Source: an uncultured Rhizobiaceae group bacterium
GTDB taxonomy: Bacteria; Pseudomonadota; Alphaproteobacteria; Rhizobiales; Rhizobiaceae
Length of the DNA: 64,000 bases
NCBI GenBank assembly: GCA_937930845.1
Contig: CALHBJ010000001.1
Location: 186,001 to 250,000, forward strand
Direction: 5' to 3'
Made by a program: the position numbers and the translations under genes. This document shows positions 8,541-17,944 of the stretch, one piece after another; position 1 is the first letter of the stretch, and every line of letters starts with the position of its first letter. The notes under the pieces were generated by a model. It had not been told where the DNA came from. It did no database searches and worked only from the letters and a program-made list of their open reading frames with translations.

Positions 8541-9767
8541 ATGGAACGTTTGATGGGCTTTGCCCTGCTCCAGCGCTACATCTTCATGAAAGCACTGTGG
8601 TCGACACTTGCGATCACCGTGGCTTTGACGGGCGTTGTGTGGGTGGTCCGCGCGGTTCAACAGGTGGATGTATTGCTGTCTGATGGACAAGGCATCATCA
8701 CCTATTTGCAGATGACAACTCTTGGCGTCCCCACACTTGCAGCTGCGGTGGCACCGCTGGCACTGATGATTGCCCTGATCCGCACGATCAATTCGCTCAA
8801 TGAAGATTCAGAACTGGTCGTCATGCACGCATCTGGCGCTCCCAGACGCACCCTGCTGAAGCCTTTTCTCGCGGTCGCACTTCTTATCGGCGTATTGGTC
8901 TATGTGCTGTCGCTTTGGGTCGGCCCCAGTTCCATGGCCACCCTGCGCGGGTTTATCACGGAAGTTCGTGCCGATCTCGTATCGGTGCTGGTACGTGAAG
9001 GTCGTTTTCAGGACGTGGGCAAAGGTCTGACCTTCCATGTGGGCGAGCGCGAACCGGGCGGCATTCTCAAAAGTGTTTTTGTGTTGGATGGGCGCGACGA
9101 GAAGGAAACCTTTACTTATCTTGCCCGCCAGGGGGCCGTGACGCGGGAAGCCGATGGCACCTATCTGGTGTTGCAGGACGGGCAAATCCAGCGTCAAACA
9201 GCGGACAGTGAGAATATTTCCATCATCCGCTTCAATTCATACGCCTTCAACCTGTCCAGTTTTTCGGGCTCCAAAAAGGTAGTGCTGCGCAGCCAGCTTG
9301 AATTGCCAACATCGCAACTGATCTCCCCTGACCCGGAGCTGGAATTGTATAAACGCGCGCCGGGCCGGTTGCGCGCAGAGCTGCACACCCGGCTGACCAG
9401 CGGCATCTATCCCATGATGGTGGTCATGATGGTTTTGGCCTTTCTGCGCAATCCGGGGTCTCACCGCCAGGGCAATCTGCTGGCAGTCATTGCGGTTTCG
9501 CTGATCACAGTTGGTCTGCGTACGGCGACAATTGTGGGCGAAAGCGGCCTGCGCTCCAACCCTGCCATGTTGTTTTTGGTTTGGGGCGTTCCGATTTCTG
9601 CCATTTTGGCCGCCGCCTACATCGTCATTGCCGATATTGATCTGGTTTCGGCGCGAATCCAGTCGCGTTTCAACGAACGACTCGCCGCCGCCCTTTCCGG
9701 TGCTGCGAATCTGTGGCGGGGAATGCGGTCACGCCGCTGGGTCGGATTAAGGGGGGCTGGCGAATGA
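8541..9767 (+). CDS. lptF: LPS export ABC transporter permease LptF
   Basis: About 408 residues, YjgP/YjgQ family. It has an N-terminal membrane helix (ALWSTLAITVALTGVVWVVR), further helices near residues 60-80 and 105-125, a large periplasmic beta-jellyroll region in the middle, and three C-terminal helices. LptF and LptG form the inner-membrane channel that, with LptB, extracts lipopolysaccharide and feeds it to LptC, LptA and LptD. The start is uncertain: ATG at 8541 (MERLMGFALL) or 8553 (MGFALLQRY), the second having GGAA just upstream. The gene overlaps lptG by 4 bases (ATGA). Confidence 0.93.
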   Translation: MERLMGFALLQRYIFMKALWSTLAITVALTGVVWVVRAVQQVDVLLSDGQGIITYLQMTTLGVPTLAAAVAPLALMIALIRTINSLNEDSELVVMHASGAPRRTLLKPFLAVALLIGVLVYVLSLWVGPSSMATLRGFITEVRADLVSVLVREGRFQDVGKGLTFHVGEREPGGILKSVFVLDGRDEKETFTYLARQGAVTREADGTYLVLQDGQIQRQTADSENISIIRFNSYAFNLSSFSGSKKVVLRSQLELPTSQLISPDPELELYKRAPGRLRAELHTRLTSGIYPMMVVMMVLAFLRNPGSHRQGNLLAVIAVSLITVGLRTATIVGESGLRSNPAMLFLVWGVPISAILAAAYIVIADIDLVSARIQSRFNERLAAALSGAANLWRGMRSRRWVGLRGAGE

Positions 9768-10870
9768 TTGGCGCAACCCTTGGATTTTATCTTGCGCGGG
9801 TATTTATGCGCAATGTGCTGCTGGTTTTTGGATTGTTCTTCTTTTTGATCATCGTAGTTGATCTGATTGAACTATCACGCGATCTGCCCAAGGTTGAAGG
9901 GGCAGGATTGGCTGACATTTTCCCCATCGCACTTTATCGCGCACCGCGGCTGGCGGAGAATGTGTTGCCGTTTGCAGTCATGTTTGGGGCATCGGCCTCC
10001 CTCTTGTCACTCAACAGTAAACTCGAACTCGTCGTCGCCCGCGCATCTGGGGTTTCAGTGTGGCAATTCCTGATGCCTCTGGCGCTGACGGCCGCCCTGC
10101 TTGGGGCAGTTTCAGCCACAATCTACAACCCTGTATCCTTGTCAGCGGTCTCCGCCTCCCGGGCGGTGGAAGCGGCACTCTTTGGCCGGTTGAAAGGCAA
10201 TTTTACCAATAAAACCAGAAACTTCTGGATGCGCGTGCCGCAGGAAAACGGGGATATTGTGATCCGCGCCAGGGTTGCTCAAAACGCCGCCACCCAACTT
10301 GATGCGGTATCCATGTACCGATTTGCGGCTGATGGAAAAGCGCTGGACCGGATTGATGCCGAAAGCGCTCGGTTTCGCGTTACAGGCGAGCGGTTCAACA
10401 CTTATACGCTGACAAATGCCATCGTTACCGTGCCAGGCGAATCCGGGCGTGAGGTTGCGCGCATGGAAATCAAGGTTGATCTGACCCTGAAACGGCTCGA
10501 AACCCAGTCCGTTGAGGTTTCAGAAATTCCGTTTTGGGATTTACCGGCACAGGCAGCGGCGGCAATTGCGGCCGGGCGCAACTCCCTGCCCTATAAGACT
10601 CAGTTTCAGGCCATGCTTTCCCTGCCATTATTGTTTGTTGCCATGGTGTTACTGGCCGCAACCGTTTCGTTAAGGTTCGCGCGATTTGGACAGAGCGGAA
10701 AGGCTATTGCGGGTGGCATTATTGCGGGATTTGTGTTGTATGTGGCGTCGAGACTGGTGATTACTTTTGGGAGCAATGGGCTGGTACCTCCGTTTATCGC
10801 GGCATGGTCCCCGGCTTTGATAGCAACATTGATCTGTATGACAGTGCTTTTGCACCAGGAGGACGGCTAA
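9764..10870 (+). CDS. lptG: LPS export ABC transporter permease LptG
   Basis: About 368 residues, the second YjgP/YjgQ-family permease. The N-terminal helix is preceded by GATLGFYLARVFMRNVLLV, and the motif LPKVEGAGLADIFPIALYRAPRLAENVLPF is cut here to LPKVEGAG and APRLAENVLPF as the clear family marks. Three helices close the C-terminus. The ATG at 9764 overlaps the lptF stop as ATGA. A longer in-frame start upstream would lie inside lptF and is unlikely. It pairs with LptF in the LPS transporter. Confidence 0.94.
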   Translation: MIGATLGFYLARVFMRNVLLVFGLFFFLIIVVDLIELSRDLPKVEGAGLADIFPIALYRAPRLAENVLPFAVMFGASASLLSLNSKLELVVARASGVSVWQFLMPLALTAALLGAVSATIYNPVSLSAVSASRAVEAALFGRLKGNFTNKTRNFWMRVPQENGDIVIRARVAQNAATQLDAVSMYRFAADGKALDRIDAESARFRVTGERFNTYTLTNAIVTVPGESGREVARMEIKVDLTLKRLETQSVEVSEIPFWDLPAQAAAAIAAGRNSLPYKTQFQAMLSLPLLFVAMVLLAATVSLRFARFGQSGKAIAGGIIAGFVLYVASRLVITFGSNGLVPPFIAAWSPALIATLICMTVLLHQEDG

Positions 10871-13290
10871 TGAGTCGCCCTCTTATGGTAAAAGTGCGCG
10901 CCCTTACCCAGGGCGTGAACAGGTCTGTGCGTCCTGAATTCTCCCTATTGTCCACTGTGACCCGTTTGGCGGCTTCCGTGGCACTTGTCGGTTCAATTAG
11001 CGTGGGCGCCCTGCCTGTGGCCGGACTTGTGCTATCGACTCCTGCCAAGGCGCAACAATTGCGCCAACGCGACCCCAATGCACAATTGCTGCTGAAAGCT
11101 GATCAGCTGATCTATGACAATGATGCGGAAACAGTCACCGCCGTTGGCGATGTGCAACTGGACTATGACGGCTACAATGTTGTTGCTGAGCGCGTCACCT
11201 ACAATCAAAAAACCCGGCGGGTGAAGGCGACAGGAAATGTCGAAATCATCGAGCCGGATGGCAACAAGATTTTTGCTGACGAAATTGATCTGACGGATGA
11301 TTTTGGCGTCGGCTTTGTGAATTCCCTGCGGGTGGAAACAGTCGACAATACAACATTTGCTGCTGAAAGTGCTGAACGCACGGGCGATGACGTAACCGTA
11401 TTCAACCAGGGCGTCTATACGGCCTGTAAGGCGTGCCCCAGCAGCCCGGAAAAACCGCCACTGTGGCAAATCAAAGCTCAAAAAGTGATTGTCGACGGCA
11501 AGACCAAGATCGTTCACTACGAAAAAGCGCGGTTTGAATTATTTGGCCGCCCAATTCTCTACCTCCCCTATTTCAGCCACGCAGACCCTTCTGTGAAGCG
11601 CAAGTCGGGCTTTATTTTCGGTAATGCCGGATTTGATGAAGATTTGGGCTTTTGGTATCGCCAGCCCTATTTCTTTGCCACCGGCGCCAACCATGACCTC
11701 ACCGTGGCTGCCACCGGTTATACCAATCAGGGATTGCTGTTGGATGCCGAATGGCGCCACCAGTTGGAGAATGGTTTCTACACGTTCAAGGTTGCTGGCA
11801 TCGACCAGCAGCAGCCGGAAAATTTTTCAAGCCCGCCCGATACTGACCAGGACGAACGGGGCATGATTGGGACTACCGGCAGGTTCGATATCAATCCCCG
11901 CTGGGCATTTGGCTGGAATTTGCTGGCCCAAAGCGACAAGAACTTTTCGCGCACCTATGGCATTTCCGGGTTCAGCGCGCAGGAACAAACCAACGAAGTC
12001 TATTTGCGCGGCCTGCATGACCGCAGTTATTTCGATGCGTCGGTTTACCAGTTCCTGATTCAGGACGACCTGATTACCGATGCCAATGAGTTCATTCGTG
12101 AAGATGAACAGGCCATTGTGCGTCCCATACTCGATTATAATTACGTCAAGACCGGCCCTGTGACAGGCGGTGAAGTTTCACTGGATTTCAATGTCACCAG
12201 TCTGGAGCGCGACGAGCTCGACGAGACAATTCCTTCCAGTGGCGATGTGCGCACCAATGGATTTGCCGGCGATACAACCCGCATCAGCGCGGACCTTGCC
12301 TGGAAAAAAACATATACCACAGCCGCTGGTTTGATGCTGACCCCTTCCCTGTCCTTGCGCGGCGACTGGACAACGACAGACGGATTTTCAAATTCGGAAA
12401 CGCTTGAAGATGACGTGGCGCGCTTCATGCCCACAGCCGGTTTCCAGGTGGCCTACCCGCTGCTGGTTCGCGGGGCCTATAGCAGCCATGTGTTTGAACC
12501 GCTGGCGCAGGTGTTTGTGCGACCGGACCTTAATGATGATGGCGTCATTCCCAACGAAGATGCGCAAAGCCTCGTGTTTGACGCATCAACGCTGTTTGAG
12601 CGGGATAAATTCTCCGGTTATGACCGGATTGAAAGCGGCACGCGGGCCAATGTGGGCATTCGCTATGCAGGCACGTTTAACAACGGGCTGGCGCTGAACG
12701 GTATATTCGGCCAGTCGTTTCATCTGGCAGGGGAAAATCCCTATGGGCGCGAAGATGATCTTGCCAATACGGGCGAAGATTCTGGGCTGGAATCTGACCG
12801 TTCCGATTATGTTGGCTCTTTGAGCGCAACAATGCCAAGCGGGTTTGGCCTCAATCTTCAAGGGCGCTTTGACGAAGAGGATTTCGGACTGCGCCGCGGT
12901 GAATTTTCCATGAACTATGCCGGTTCGCGGACAAAGCTCTCAGCCCGTTATGCCTTCATTGATGCGCAGCCGGACGCCGTTTTGGAAGAAGATCGCCATC
13001 AGATTGGCGCATCCGGCGAATTCAAGATTGACGAGAACTGGTCCATATTCGGCTCGGCTGAATATGACTTCCAGGATCAGTTATTCGTTCGCGACAGTGT
13101 GGGCATTTCCTACTATTGCGATTGCTTCACACTGAGCATTGCGTTTTCGGAACAAAGAAACTCCGGGGGTGATCTGGACCGTTCCGTTGGCTTCAAGGTG
13201 CGCTTGCGCACGCTGGGTGATTTCGGGTCAACCGTTTCAGGCGAAGCGTTTGAAGATTTGCGCAACAACACATTGTTCAGCAACAACTAG
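10870..13290 (+). CDS. lptD: LPS assembly outer-membrane protein LptD
   Basis: About 806 residues. An unusually long signal region (about 60 residues, ending STPAKAQQ) is followed by an OstA-like jellyroll domain (LLLKADQLIYDNDAETVTAVGDV, given in parts: LLLKADQLIYD and AVGDVQLDYDG). A large C-terminal beta-barrel contains LYLPYFSHADPSVKRKSGF. Cys residues in YTACKACPSS and near the C-terminus in YYCDCFTLS correspond to the positions that form the activating disulfides in LptD. The protein inserts LPS in the outer leaflet. The ATG at 10870 overlaps the lptG stop (TAATG) and follows AGGAGGACGG, a strong ribosome binding site. Confidence 0.95.
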   Translation: MSRPLMVKVRALTQGVNRSVRPEFSLLSTVTRLAASVALVGSISVGALPVAGLVLSTPAKAQQLRQRDPNAQLLLKADQLIYDNDAETVTAVGDVQLDYDGYNVVAERVTYNQKTRRVKATGNVEIIEPDGNKIFADEIDLTDDFGVGFVNSLRVETVDNTTFAAESAERTGDDVTVFNQGVYTACKACPSSPEKPPLWQIKAQKVIVDGKTKIVHYEKARFELFGRPILYLPYFSHADPSVKRKSGFIFGNAGFDEDLGFWYRQPYFFATGANHDLTVAATGYTNQGLLLDAEWRHQLENGFYTFKVAGIDQQQPENFSSPPDTDQDERGMIGTTGRFDINPRWAFGWNLLAQSDKNFSRTYGISGFSAQEQTNEVYLRGLHDRSYFDASVYQFLIQDDLITDANEFIREDEQAIVRPILDYNYVKTGPVTGGEVSLDFNVTSLERDELDETIPSSGDVRTNGFAGDTTRISADLAWKKTYTTAAGLMLTPSLSLRGDWTTTDGFSNSETLEDDVARFMPTAGFQVAYPLLVRGAYSSHVFEPLAQVFVRPDLNDDGVIPNEDAQSLVFDASTLFERDKFSGYDRIESGTRANVGIRYAGTFNNGLALNGIFGQSFHLAGENPYGREDDLANTGEDSGLESDRSDYVGSLSATMPSGFGLNLQGRFDEEDFGLRRGEFSMNYAGSRTKLSARYAFIDAQPDAVLEEDRHQIGASGEFKIDENWSIFGSAEYDFQDQLFVRDSVGISYYCDCFTLSIAFSEQRNSGGDLDRSVGFKVRLRTLGDFGSTVSGEAFEDLRNNTLFSNN

Positions 13291-13306
13291 ACTGTAATCG
13301 CTTCCC

Positions 13307-14248
13307 CTATCCCAGATTTGGAAAATTCCGTTCCAATAATCCCATAGCGGTTTCAATATTGCGCCGGTTGCGGGCCGCTGCGCCGGGTTCGTCCAGCCTT
13401 GGAATGATCCACCCCACATAGGTGAGCGCGCGCAGCAGCAAAAACAGATCAAGGTGCTGCATGTCCAGTTCCCGAACGGACAAATACCCTTTCAACAAGG
13501 CCGCTTGCAGAGTGGGATAGTCTGGTTCTGCCCCATATTTGCCAAGCGTTGTTGCGATATCAAAAAGGCGGAACCCAAAGCCGCTGTCGTCGAAATCGAT
13601 AAAATGTATCTTTGCCCCGTCAATCAGCACGTTTTCCCTCACGAGGTCTGCATGGATGAGGCCGTAATCCAGTTCCTGTTCCAAATCGGTAAGCTGGTGG
13701 TTGAGGGCGTCTCGCGCAGCAACCAGCAATCCCGCCTGATCGTTTGTCAGGGTTGGGTTTTCCCAAAATGGCCCCCAAACGGGCGTGTCACCCACCAAAC
13801 CATTTCGGTTCCATGCATGGCGGGCAAAGCTCTGGGGCGGATGCCACTGGGCCCAGGCCATATGCATTTTTGCCATTTCCTGCCCAAGCGCGGCGAACAG
13901 GCCTGCCCGGTCCTGCGTCATTAGGGGAGCGGTCGCACTTCCCATGGGATCGCCCGCCAACCAGGTCAGCACATCTGCCTGAACCCCATCCACGGTGTGG
14001 AGAAATTCGCCTTGGGCAGATTTGACCGGTGTTGGCACCGCAAGTCCTGCATCTGCCACAACGGCCATCATTTGCAATTCCGAGCCAATTTCCCGGTCGC
14101 TTCGATATCCGGACCTGTGCAAACGAAGGGCATATGTTTTTGCCCCGTCTGTGACCTTGTAAACCTGGTTTTCCCGCGCAGCGGCAAGTTCGATCTGCCC
14201 CCCTTCAAGCCCCCAGAACCTGGCGGCGCGCTCGACGAGCTTCTTCAT
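13307..14248 (-). CDS. APH-fold small-molecule kinase (hydroxylysine/homoserine kinase-like)
   Basis: A 313-residue phosphotransferase of the aminoglycoside/choline kinase fold. The catalytic loop is LIHADLVRENVLID (H199, D201, N206), followed by the metal-binding Asp motif IHFIDFDDSGFG (D218 to D221). The N-lobe has ENQVYKV in place of a classical P-loop. Relatives include hydroxylysine kinase, homoserine kinase II and choline kinase. Its ATG overlaps the stop of the upstream class III PLP enzyme gene by 4 bases, so the two are translationally coupled. Family knowledge: hydroxylysine kinase works with a class III PLP phospho-lyase. I infer that this kinase makes the phosphorylated amine the partner then cleaves; the actual substrate is unknown. 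Confidence 0.8.
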   Translation of the reverse strand: MKKLVERAARFWGLEGGQIELAAARENQVYKVTDGAKTYALRLHRSGYRSDREIGSELQMMAVVADAGLAVPTPVKSAQGEFLHTVDGVQADVLTWLAGDPMGSATAPLMTQDRAGLFAALGQEMAKMHMAWAQWHPPQSFARHAWNRNGLVGDTPVWGPFWENPTLTNDQAGLLVAARDALNHQLTDLEQELDYGLIHADLVRENVLIDGAKIHFIDFDDSGFGFRLFDIATTLGKYGAEPDYPTLQAALLKGYLSVRELDMQHLDLFLLLRALTYVGWIIPRLDEPGAAARNRRNIETAMGLLERNFPNLG

Positions 14249-15546
14249 ATCTTTAGAGGTGCCGTTAAAAGGACTTCATTGAGCACATCAAAAAGATGAT
14301 CGGCATGCTCGATGGTGAAAGTCATGGGTGGTCGGATTTTCAATGTGTTCTTGTGTCTGCCCAGACTGCTCAACAAAATACCCCTATGACGCATGGCGTT
14401 GACCACACGTTGGGTGAACTCCGTCGCGGGTGTTTTCGTTGTTCGGTCAAGAACCATCTCAGCACCAAAAATCATGCCACTGCCCCGAACATCAGCGACA
14501 AATTCAAATCTTTCCCGAAGTTCCAACAGTCTTTTTTGGGCATGTTCCCCCACCACCTGGGCATTTCGAACCAGATCGCGCTCTTCCAACTCGTTTAACA
14601 CCGCCATGGCTGCGGCACAGGAAACCGGGTTGCCGCCAAAGGTATTGAAATATCGAAACGATTTTCGAAAAGCGGCAATGATGTGCGGCGTTGTCACCAC
14701 AGCTCCCACTGGATGGCCATTGGCCATTGGTTTTCCCAAGGTCACCACATCGGGCGAAATGCCTTGCCTCTGATGCCCCCAAAAATGCGATCCCACACGA
14801 CCAAATCCGGGCTGCACCTCATCTGCGATGAAAATTCCACCCGCTTCATGAACTGCATCCACCGCCGGTTTCAGCCATCCTTTGTGCAGGTTGGGAAAAC
14901 CTTCATTGACGAAATAAGGACACAGGATCATCCCGGCAAATCCGTGGGCAGTCGCCTGCAATTCACGGATTTTCCCGCGCACGCTTTCCGCAAAGGCTTC
15001 CGCGTGTGGCTGGCCTGCTGTGCCTGCCTGGGGGCGATAGGAATCCGGAGAGGGCACGAATCTGACCCAGTCCCCATCACCGGTGCCGGGCGCATTGTTG
15101 CGTGAAAGCTGGGAAACCAGTGCGGTGTTTCCGTGATAGGTGGCATCGGTGGCGATGAACCCACGGTTTCCGGTGACGGCCTCACCCATGCGCAGGGCGA
15201 TGTCATTCGCCTCCGACCCGGTGCAGGTGAGAATCGCTGTCGACAGATCTGGCTCAAACGTGGCTGTGAGCCGTTCAACGTAATCAAGAATGCTTTCATG
15301 CAGATAGCGGGTGTGAACGTTCAGAGTCGCTGCCTGCTGTGCAATCGCTTCCACCACTTTGGGGTTGCAATGGCCCACATGGGGCACATTGTTATAGCAA
15401 TCGAGATATTTTCGCCCTTCAACGTCCCACAGCCACACGTCCTCGCCGCGCACGATGTGAACAGGTTCGTCATAGAACAAAGGTGTATTCGGCCCCAATA
15501 ACTGCTCACGGCGGCTGAGCAAGGCATTTAGATGTGGATTATCCAT
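14245..15546 (-). CDS. Class III PLP enzyme, probable phospho-lyase rather than transaminase
   Basis: A 433-residue class III aminotransferase-fold enzyme. Recognisable parts are NVPHVGHCNPKVVEAI, CTGSEANDIALRM, the cofactor Asp in GGIFIADEVQPGFGRVG, the Schiff-base Lys in VTLGKPMANGHPVGAV, and FRYFNTFGGNPVSCAAA. The sequence pattern is close to the AGXT2L group (ethanolamine-phosphate and 5-phosphohydroxylysine phospho-lyases), which eliminate phosphate from phosphorylated amino-alcohols. A coupled APH-type kinase directly downstream supports that reading; an ordinary omega-transaminase remains possible. The ATG at 15546 (MDNPHLNALL) is chosen because homologues begin there; an upstream in-frame ATG would add 38 residues that do not look like this family. 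Confidence 0.82.
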   Translation of the reverse strand: MDNPHLNALLSRREQLLGPNTPLFYDEPVHIVRGEDVWLWDVEGRKYLDCYNNVPHVGHCNPKVVEAIAQQAATLNVHTRYLHESILDYVERLTATFEPDLSTAILTCTGSEANDIALRMGEAVTGNRGFIATDATYHGNTALVSQLSRNNAPGTGDGDWVRFVPSPDSYRPQAGTAGQPHAEAFAESVRGKIRELQATAHGFAGMILCPYFVNEGFPNLHKGWLKPAVDAVHEAGGIFIADEVQPGFGRVGSHFWGHQRQGISPDVVTLGKPMANGHPVGAVVTTPHIIAAFRKSFRYFNTFGGNPVSCAAAMAVLNELEERDLVRNAQVVGEHAQKRLLELRERFEFVADVRGSGMIFGAEMVLDRTTKTPATEFTQRVVNAMRHRGILLSSLGRHKNTLKIRPPMTFTIEHADHLFDVLNEVLLTAPLKI

Positions 15547-15865
15547 AGTATCGCAACTACCGCGATAAACCCGGCCGCGCAATTGGGGATTGCCCTTGCA
15601 ACAAAAGCCCGTGTGCGCCCTCCATTTGCTGAAAGCCTTAAACAGCACCCGGTGGGGCATTCATGAACACTTTGGTGGTGTTAACCCACACCTGCCCCAT
15701 TGAGGCCGACGGCCACGGTTTAACCAAAATTGGCAAATAGTTTTCCCCAGTTGGGGCTGTTTGTGTTTGTATTGTATTTGCAGTCAAATTCGGCTTTATC
15801 ATGGGCGGAGACTGTGGGCAGACCCCGTTGATTATTTCGAAGATTGTGACCCAGGAAGGGTTGAT
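15547..15865. other. Divergent intergenic region upstream of surA
   Basis: 319 bases without a supported gene. It should carry the promoter for the kinase/PLP pair (minus) and one for surA-pdxA-rsmA (plus), which can no longer be read from the lptF promoter because of the inverted insertion. The AT-rich part around 15720-15800 (TTTAACCAAAATTGG, then TTGTGTTTGTATTGTATTTG) is the likeliest plus-strand promoter. Confidence 0.4.
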
Positions 15866-16876
15866 ATGCGATTAGCTGCACTTTCGGCAATTTTGCTTTC
15901 CTGCGGGGCTTTGGTCGCCTGCAGCCAGTCCGGCAATTCCACGCCAACGGCAGATGCCTCCCAGGCGCTGGTTTCTGACCAGCCGCTCGTGACCGGTGTT
16001 CCGGAAATTGCGCGTATCAACAAGGCAGGCGGCACCAAGATTGCCGTTCTTGTCAACAATACCGCCATTACGTCCAATGATATTCGCCGCCGTGCAGCAT
16101 TTGTTAAATTGCGCCGCATGAAAGGCAATGCCAACTCGATCGCCCGTCAGGAATTGATCGAGGAAGCCATGAAAATGGAAGAAGCCAAGCGCATTCGCAC
16201 CGTTGCTTCCCAGGCCCAGGTTGATGCGGCCTATGTGAATTTCGCAAAACGCAACAAGATGCCGGTTTCTGCTTTGACACGGGTGCTCAACCAGCGTGGT
16301 GTGACGAAGCGTGGATTTGAGCAATTTATTCGCTCCCAGATGAGCTGGCAACGCGCGGTGGCAACGAGGTTGCGCGCTGAAGGTAAATCCGATTCCGGGC
16401 CAAAGCGCCAGCAGGCCTGGTTGTCTGAACCGGGCACCAAGTTGCAAACAGAAAAAACCTATACTCTGCAGCAAATCATATTCCTTGTACCGGCTTCGAA
16501 AAAGAAACTCCTGGCCGCGCGCAAAGCCGAAGCAACGCGCTTTCGCACCGGCATTAATGGGTGCAAGAGCACCAAGGTTGCAGCGGCTGGTCTGAAAGAT
16601 GTGGCGGTACGCGAGCTTGGCCGTGTGCGTGAAGCTGAATTGCCCCCGCGCTGGGCCAAACATGTGAAGAACACCGGCGAAGGCCAGCCCACCACCGTAT
16701 TGGGCACCGAAAAAGGCGCTGAACTGCTGGTGGTTTGCAAAACCCGCGAAATTCAGTCCGCCGCTGGTGGCGAAGGCGATGCATTTGCCGGTGGCAGTTT
16801 GCAAACGCGCGCCTCGGAACTTGAGAAGAAATATTTGGCCGAGTTGAAAGAGCGCGCCATCATCAAAGAGCGCTAA
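15866..16876 (+). CDS. surA: SurA-like periplasmic chaperone, predicted lipoprotein
   Basis: A 336-residue protein. The N-terminus MRLAALSAILLSCGALVACS ends in a lipobox (LVAC, Cys19), so the mature protein should be lipid-anchored, unlike the soluble SurA of enterobacteria. Residues 55-175 match a SurA N-terminal chaperone domain (IAVLVNNTAITSNDI, RRRAAFVKL, RQELIEEAMKMEEAKR). Residues 195-290 look like a divergent parvulin domain (YTLQQIIFLVP, AELPPRWAKHV, GAELLVVCKTREI). Position between lptD and pdxA is the normal surA place. The ATG follows AGGAAGGG. The role inferred is escort of outer-membrane proteins such as LptD. Prolyl isomerase activity is uncertain. Confidence 0.82.
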   Translation: MRLAALSAILLSCGALVACSQSGNSTPTADASQALVSDQPLVTGVPEIARINKAGGTKIAVLVNNTAITSNDIRRRAAFVKLRRMKGNANSIARQELIEEAMKMEEAKRIRTVASQAQVDAAYVNFAKRNKMPVSALTRVLNQRGVTKRGFEQFIRSQMSWQRAVATRLRAEGKSDSGPKRQQAWLSEPGTKLQTEKTYTLQQIIFLVPASKKKLLAARKAEATRFRTGINGCKSTKVAAAGLKDVAVRELGRVREAELPPRWAKHVKNTGEGQPTTVLGTEKGAELLVVCKTREIQSAAGGEGDAFAGGSLQTRASELEKKYLAELKERAIIKER

Positions 16877-16885
16877 GCGCACTTT

Positions 16886-17944
16886 GTGGCAACCAATATC
16901 GTGCCCGCACCCAATCCCCTGCCCGTTTTGGTCTCCATTGGTGAACCGGCGGGCATAGGGCCGGAAATCGCACTGAATGTGTGGTGCAAACGCGCGGAAC
17001 TTGCGCCCCCCACATTCGCTCTGGTTGGCGATCGCGAACATTTGGACCGGCTAAGCGGCATGATGGACATGCCGGTTCGCCTACACGTTTGCGACACGCC
17101 CGACGAATTACGCACAGCCGTGATGCCTGCCAATTTCGATCGCGCCCTGCCGATATTGCAAACCAAAAACCGCCTGTCGGCGATGCCGTCCAAACCGGTG
17201 GCGGGGGATGCAGCCGGTGTGGTCGAAGCCATTCAGACTGCGGTTCAATGGATCAAAGATGGCCACAGCCGGGCATTGGTCACATTGCCGATCAACAAGA
17301 AATCGCTCTACGATTCCGGTTTTGACTATCCCGGCCATACGGAGTTCCTGGGTGCATTAGCGGCGGGTTGGCCCGGCCAGACCCATGAGCCGCGCCCGGT
17401 CATGATGCTGGCTGGACCAAGTTTAAAGGCCGTTCCCGTCACCATCCATATCCCGCTGTCACACGTGCCAAAGGCGTTGACCACCGATGCCATCGTTTCG
17501 ACCATTGAAATCACGGCCCGGGATTTGACCTTGCGGTTTGGCATAAATTCACCGCGCATTGCTGTTTCCGGCCTCAATCCACATGCAGGTGAAAATGGGG
17601 CCATGGGCCACGAAGATGCCGCCATTATTGCGCCTGCAATTGAACAGGCAAGGATCCAGGGCATTGATTGTGTTGGCCCTCTCCCCGCTGACACGATGTT
17701 TCATGACCGCGCGCGCGCCGGTTATGATGCTGCGGTGTGCATGTATCACGATCAGGCGCTGATCCCGGCCAAGGCGCTTGCCTTTGACGACTCGGTCAAT
17801 GTCACCCTTGGCCTGCCATTCGTGCGCACATCGCCGGACCATGGCACCGCATATGACATTGCAGGCACCGGACAGGCCAATCCGTCGAGTTTCCTTGCGG
17901 CCTTGCGCATGGCTGACGACATGAGCACGGGGATCGCGGGTTGA
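16886..17944 (+). CDS. pdxA: 4-hydroxythreonine-4-phosphate dehydrogenase
   Basis: A 352-residue NAD-dependent enzyme of the DXP-dependent vitamin B6 pathway, oxidising 4-phosphohydroxy-threonine. Family motifs are [14 protein letters not shown] at the N-terminus, the metal-binding His in [23 protein letters not shown], and [15 protein letters not shown] with another metal His, then [16 protein letters not shown]. Length is typical. The start is a GTG nine bases after surA. Its end overlaps rsmA by 4 bases. It supplies the cofactor used by PLP enzymes such as the one encoded at 14.2-15.5 kb. Confidence 0.96.
   Translation: MATNIVPAPNPLPVLVSIGEPAGIGPEIALNVWCKRAELAPPTFALVGDREHLDRLSGMMDMPVRLHVCDTPDELRTAVMPANFDRALPILQTKNRLSAMPSKPVAGDAAGVVEAIQTAVQWIKDGHSRALVTLPINKKSLYDSGFDYPGHTEFLGALAAGWPGQTHEPRPVMMLAGPSLKAVPVTIHIPLSHVPKALTTDAIVSTIEITARDLTLRFGINSPRIAVSGLNPHAGENGAMGHEDAAIIAPAIEQARIQGIDCVGPLPADTMFHDRARAGYDAAVCMYHDQALIPAKALAFDDSVNVTLGLPFVRTSPDHGTAYDIAGTGQANPSSFLAALRMADDMSTGIAG

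Noticed and set aside
15663-15740. 25-codon plus-strand frame starting MNTLVVLTHTC upstream of surA
   Set aside because: Too short, no good ribosome binding site, and no similarity I know.
15872-17041. 389-codon minus-strand frame opposite surA and pdxA
   Set aside because: Mirror frame of two well-supported genes, with no ribosome binding site or recognisable domain.
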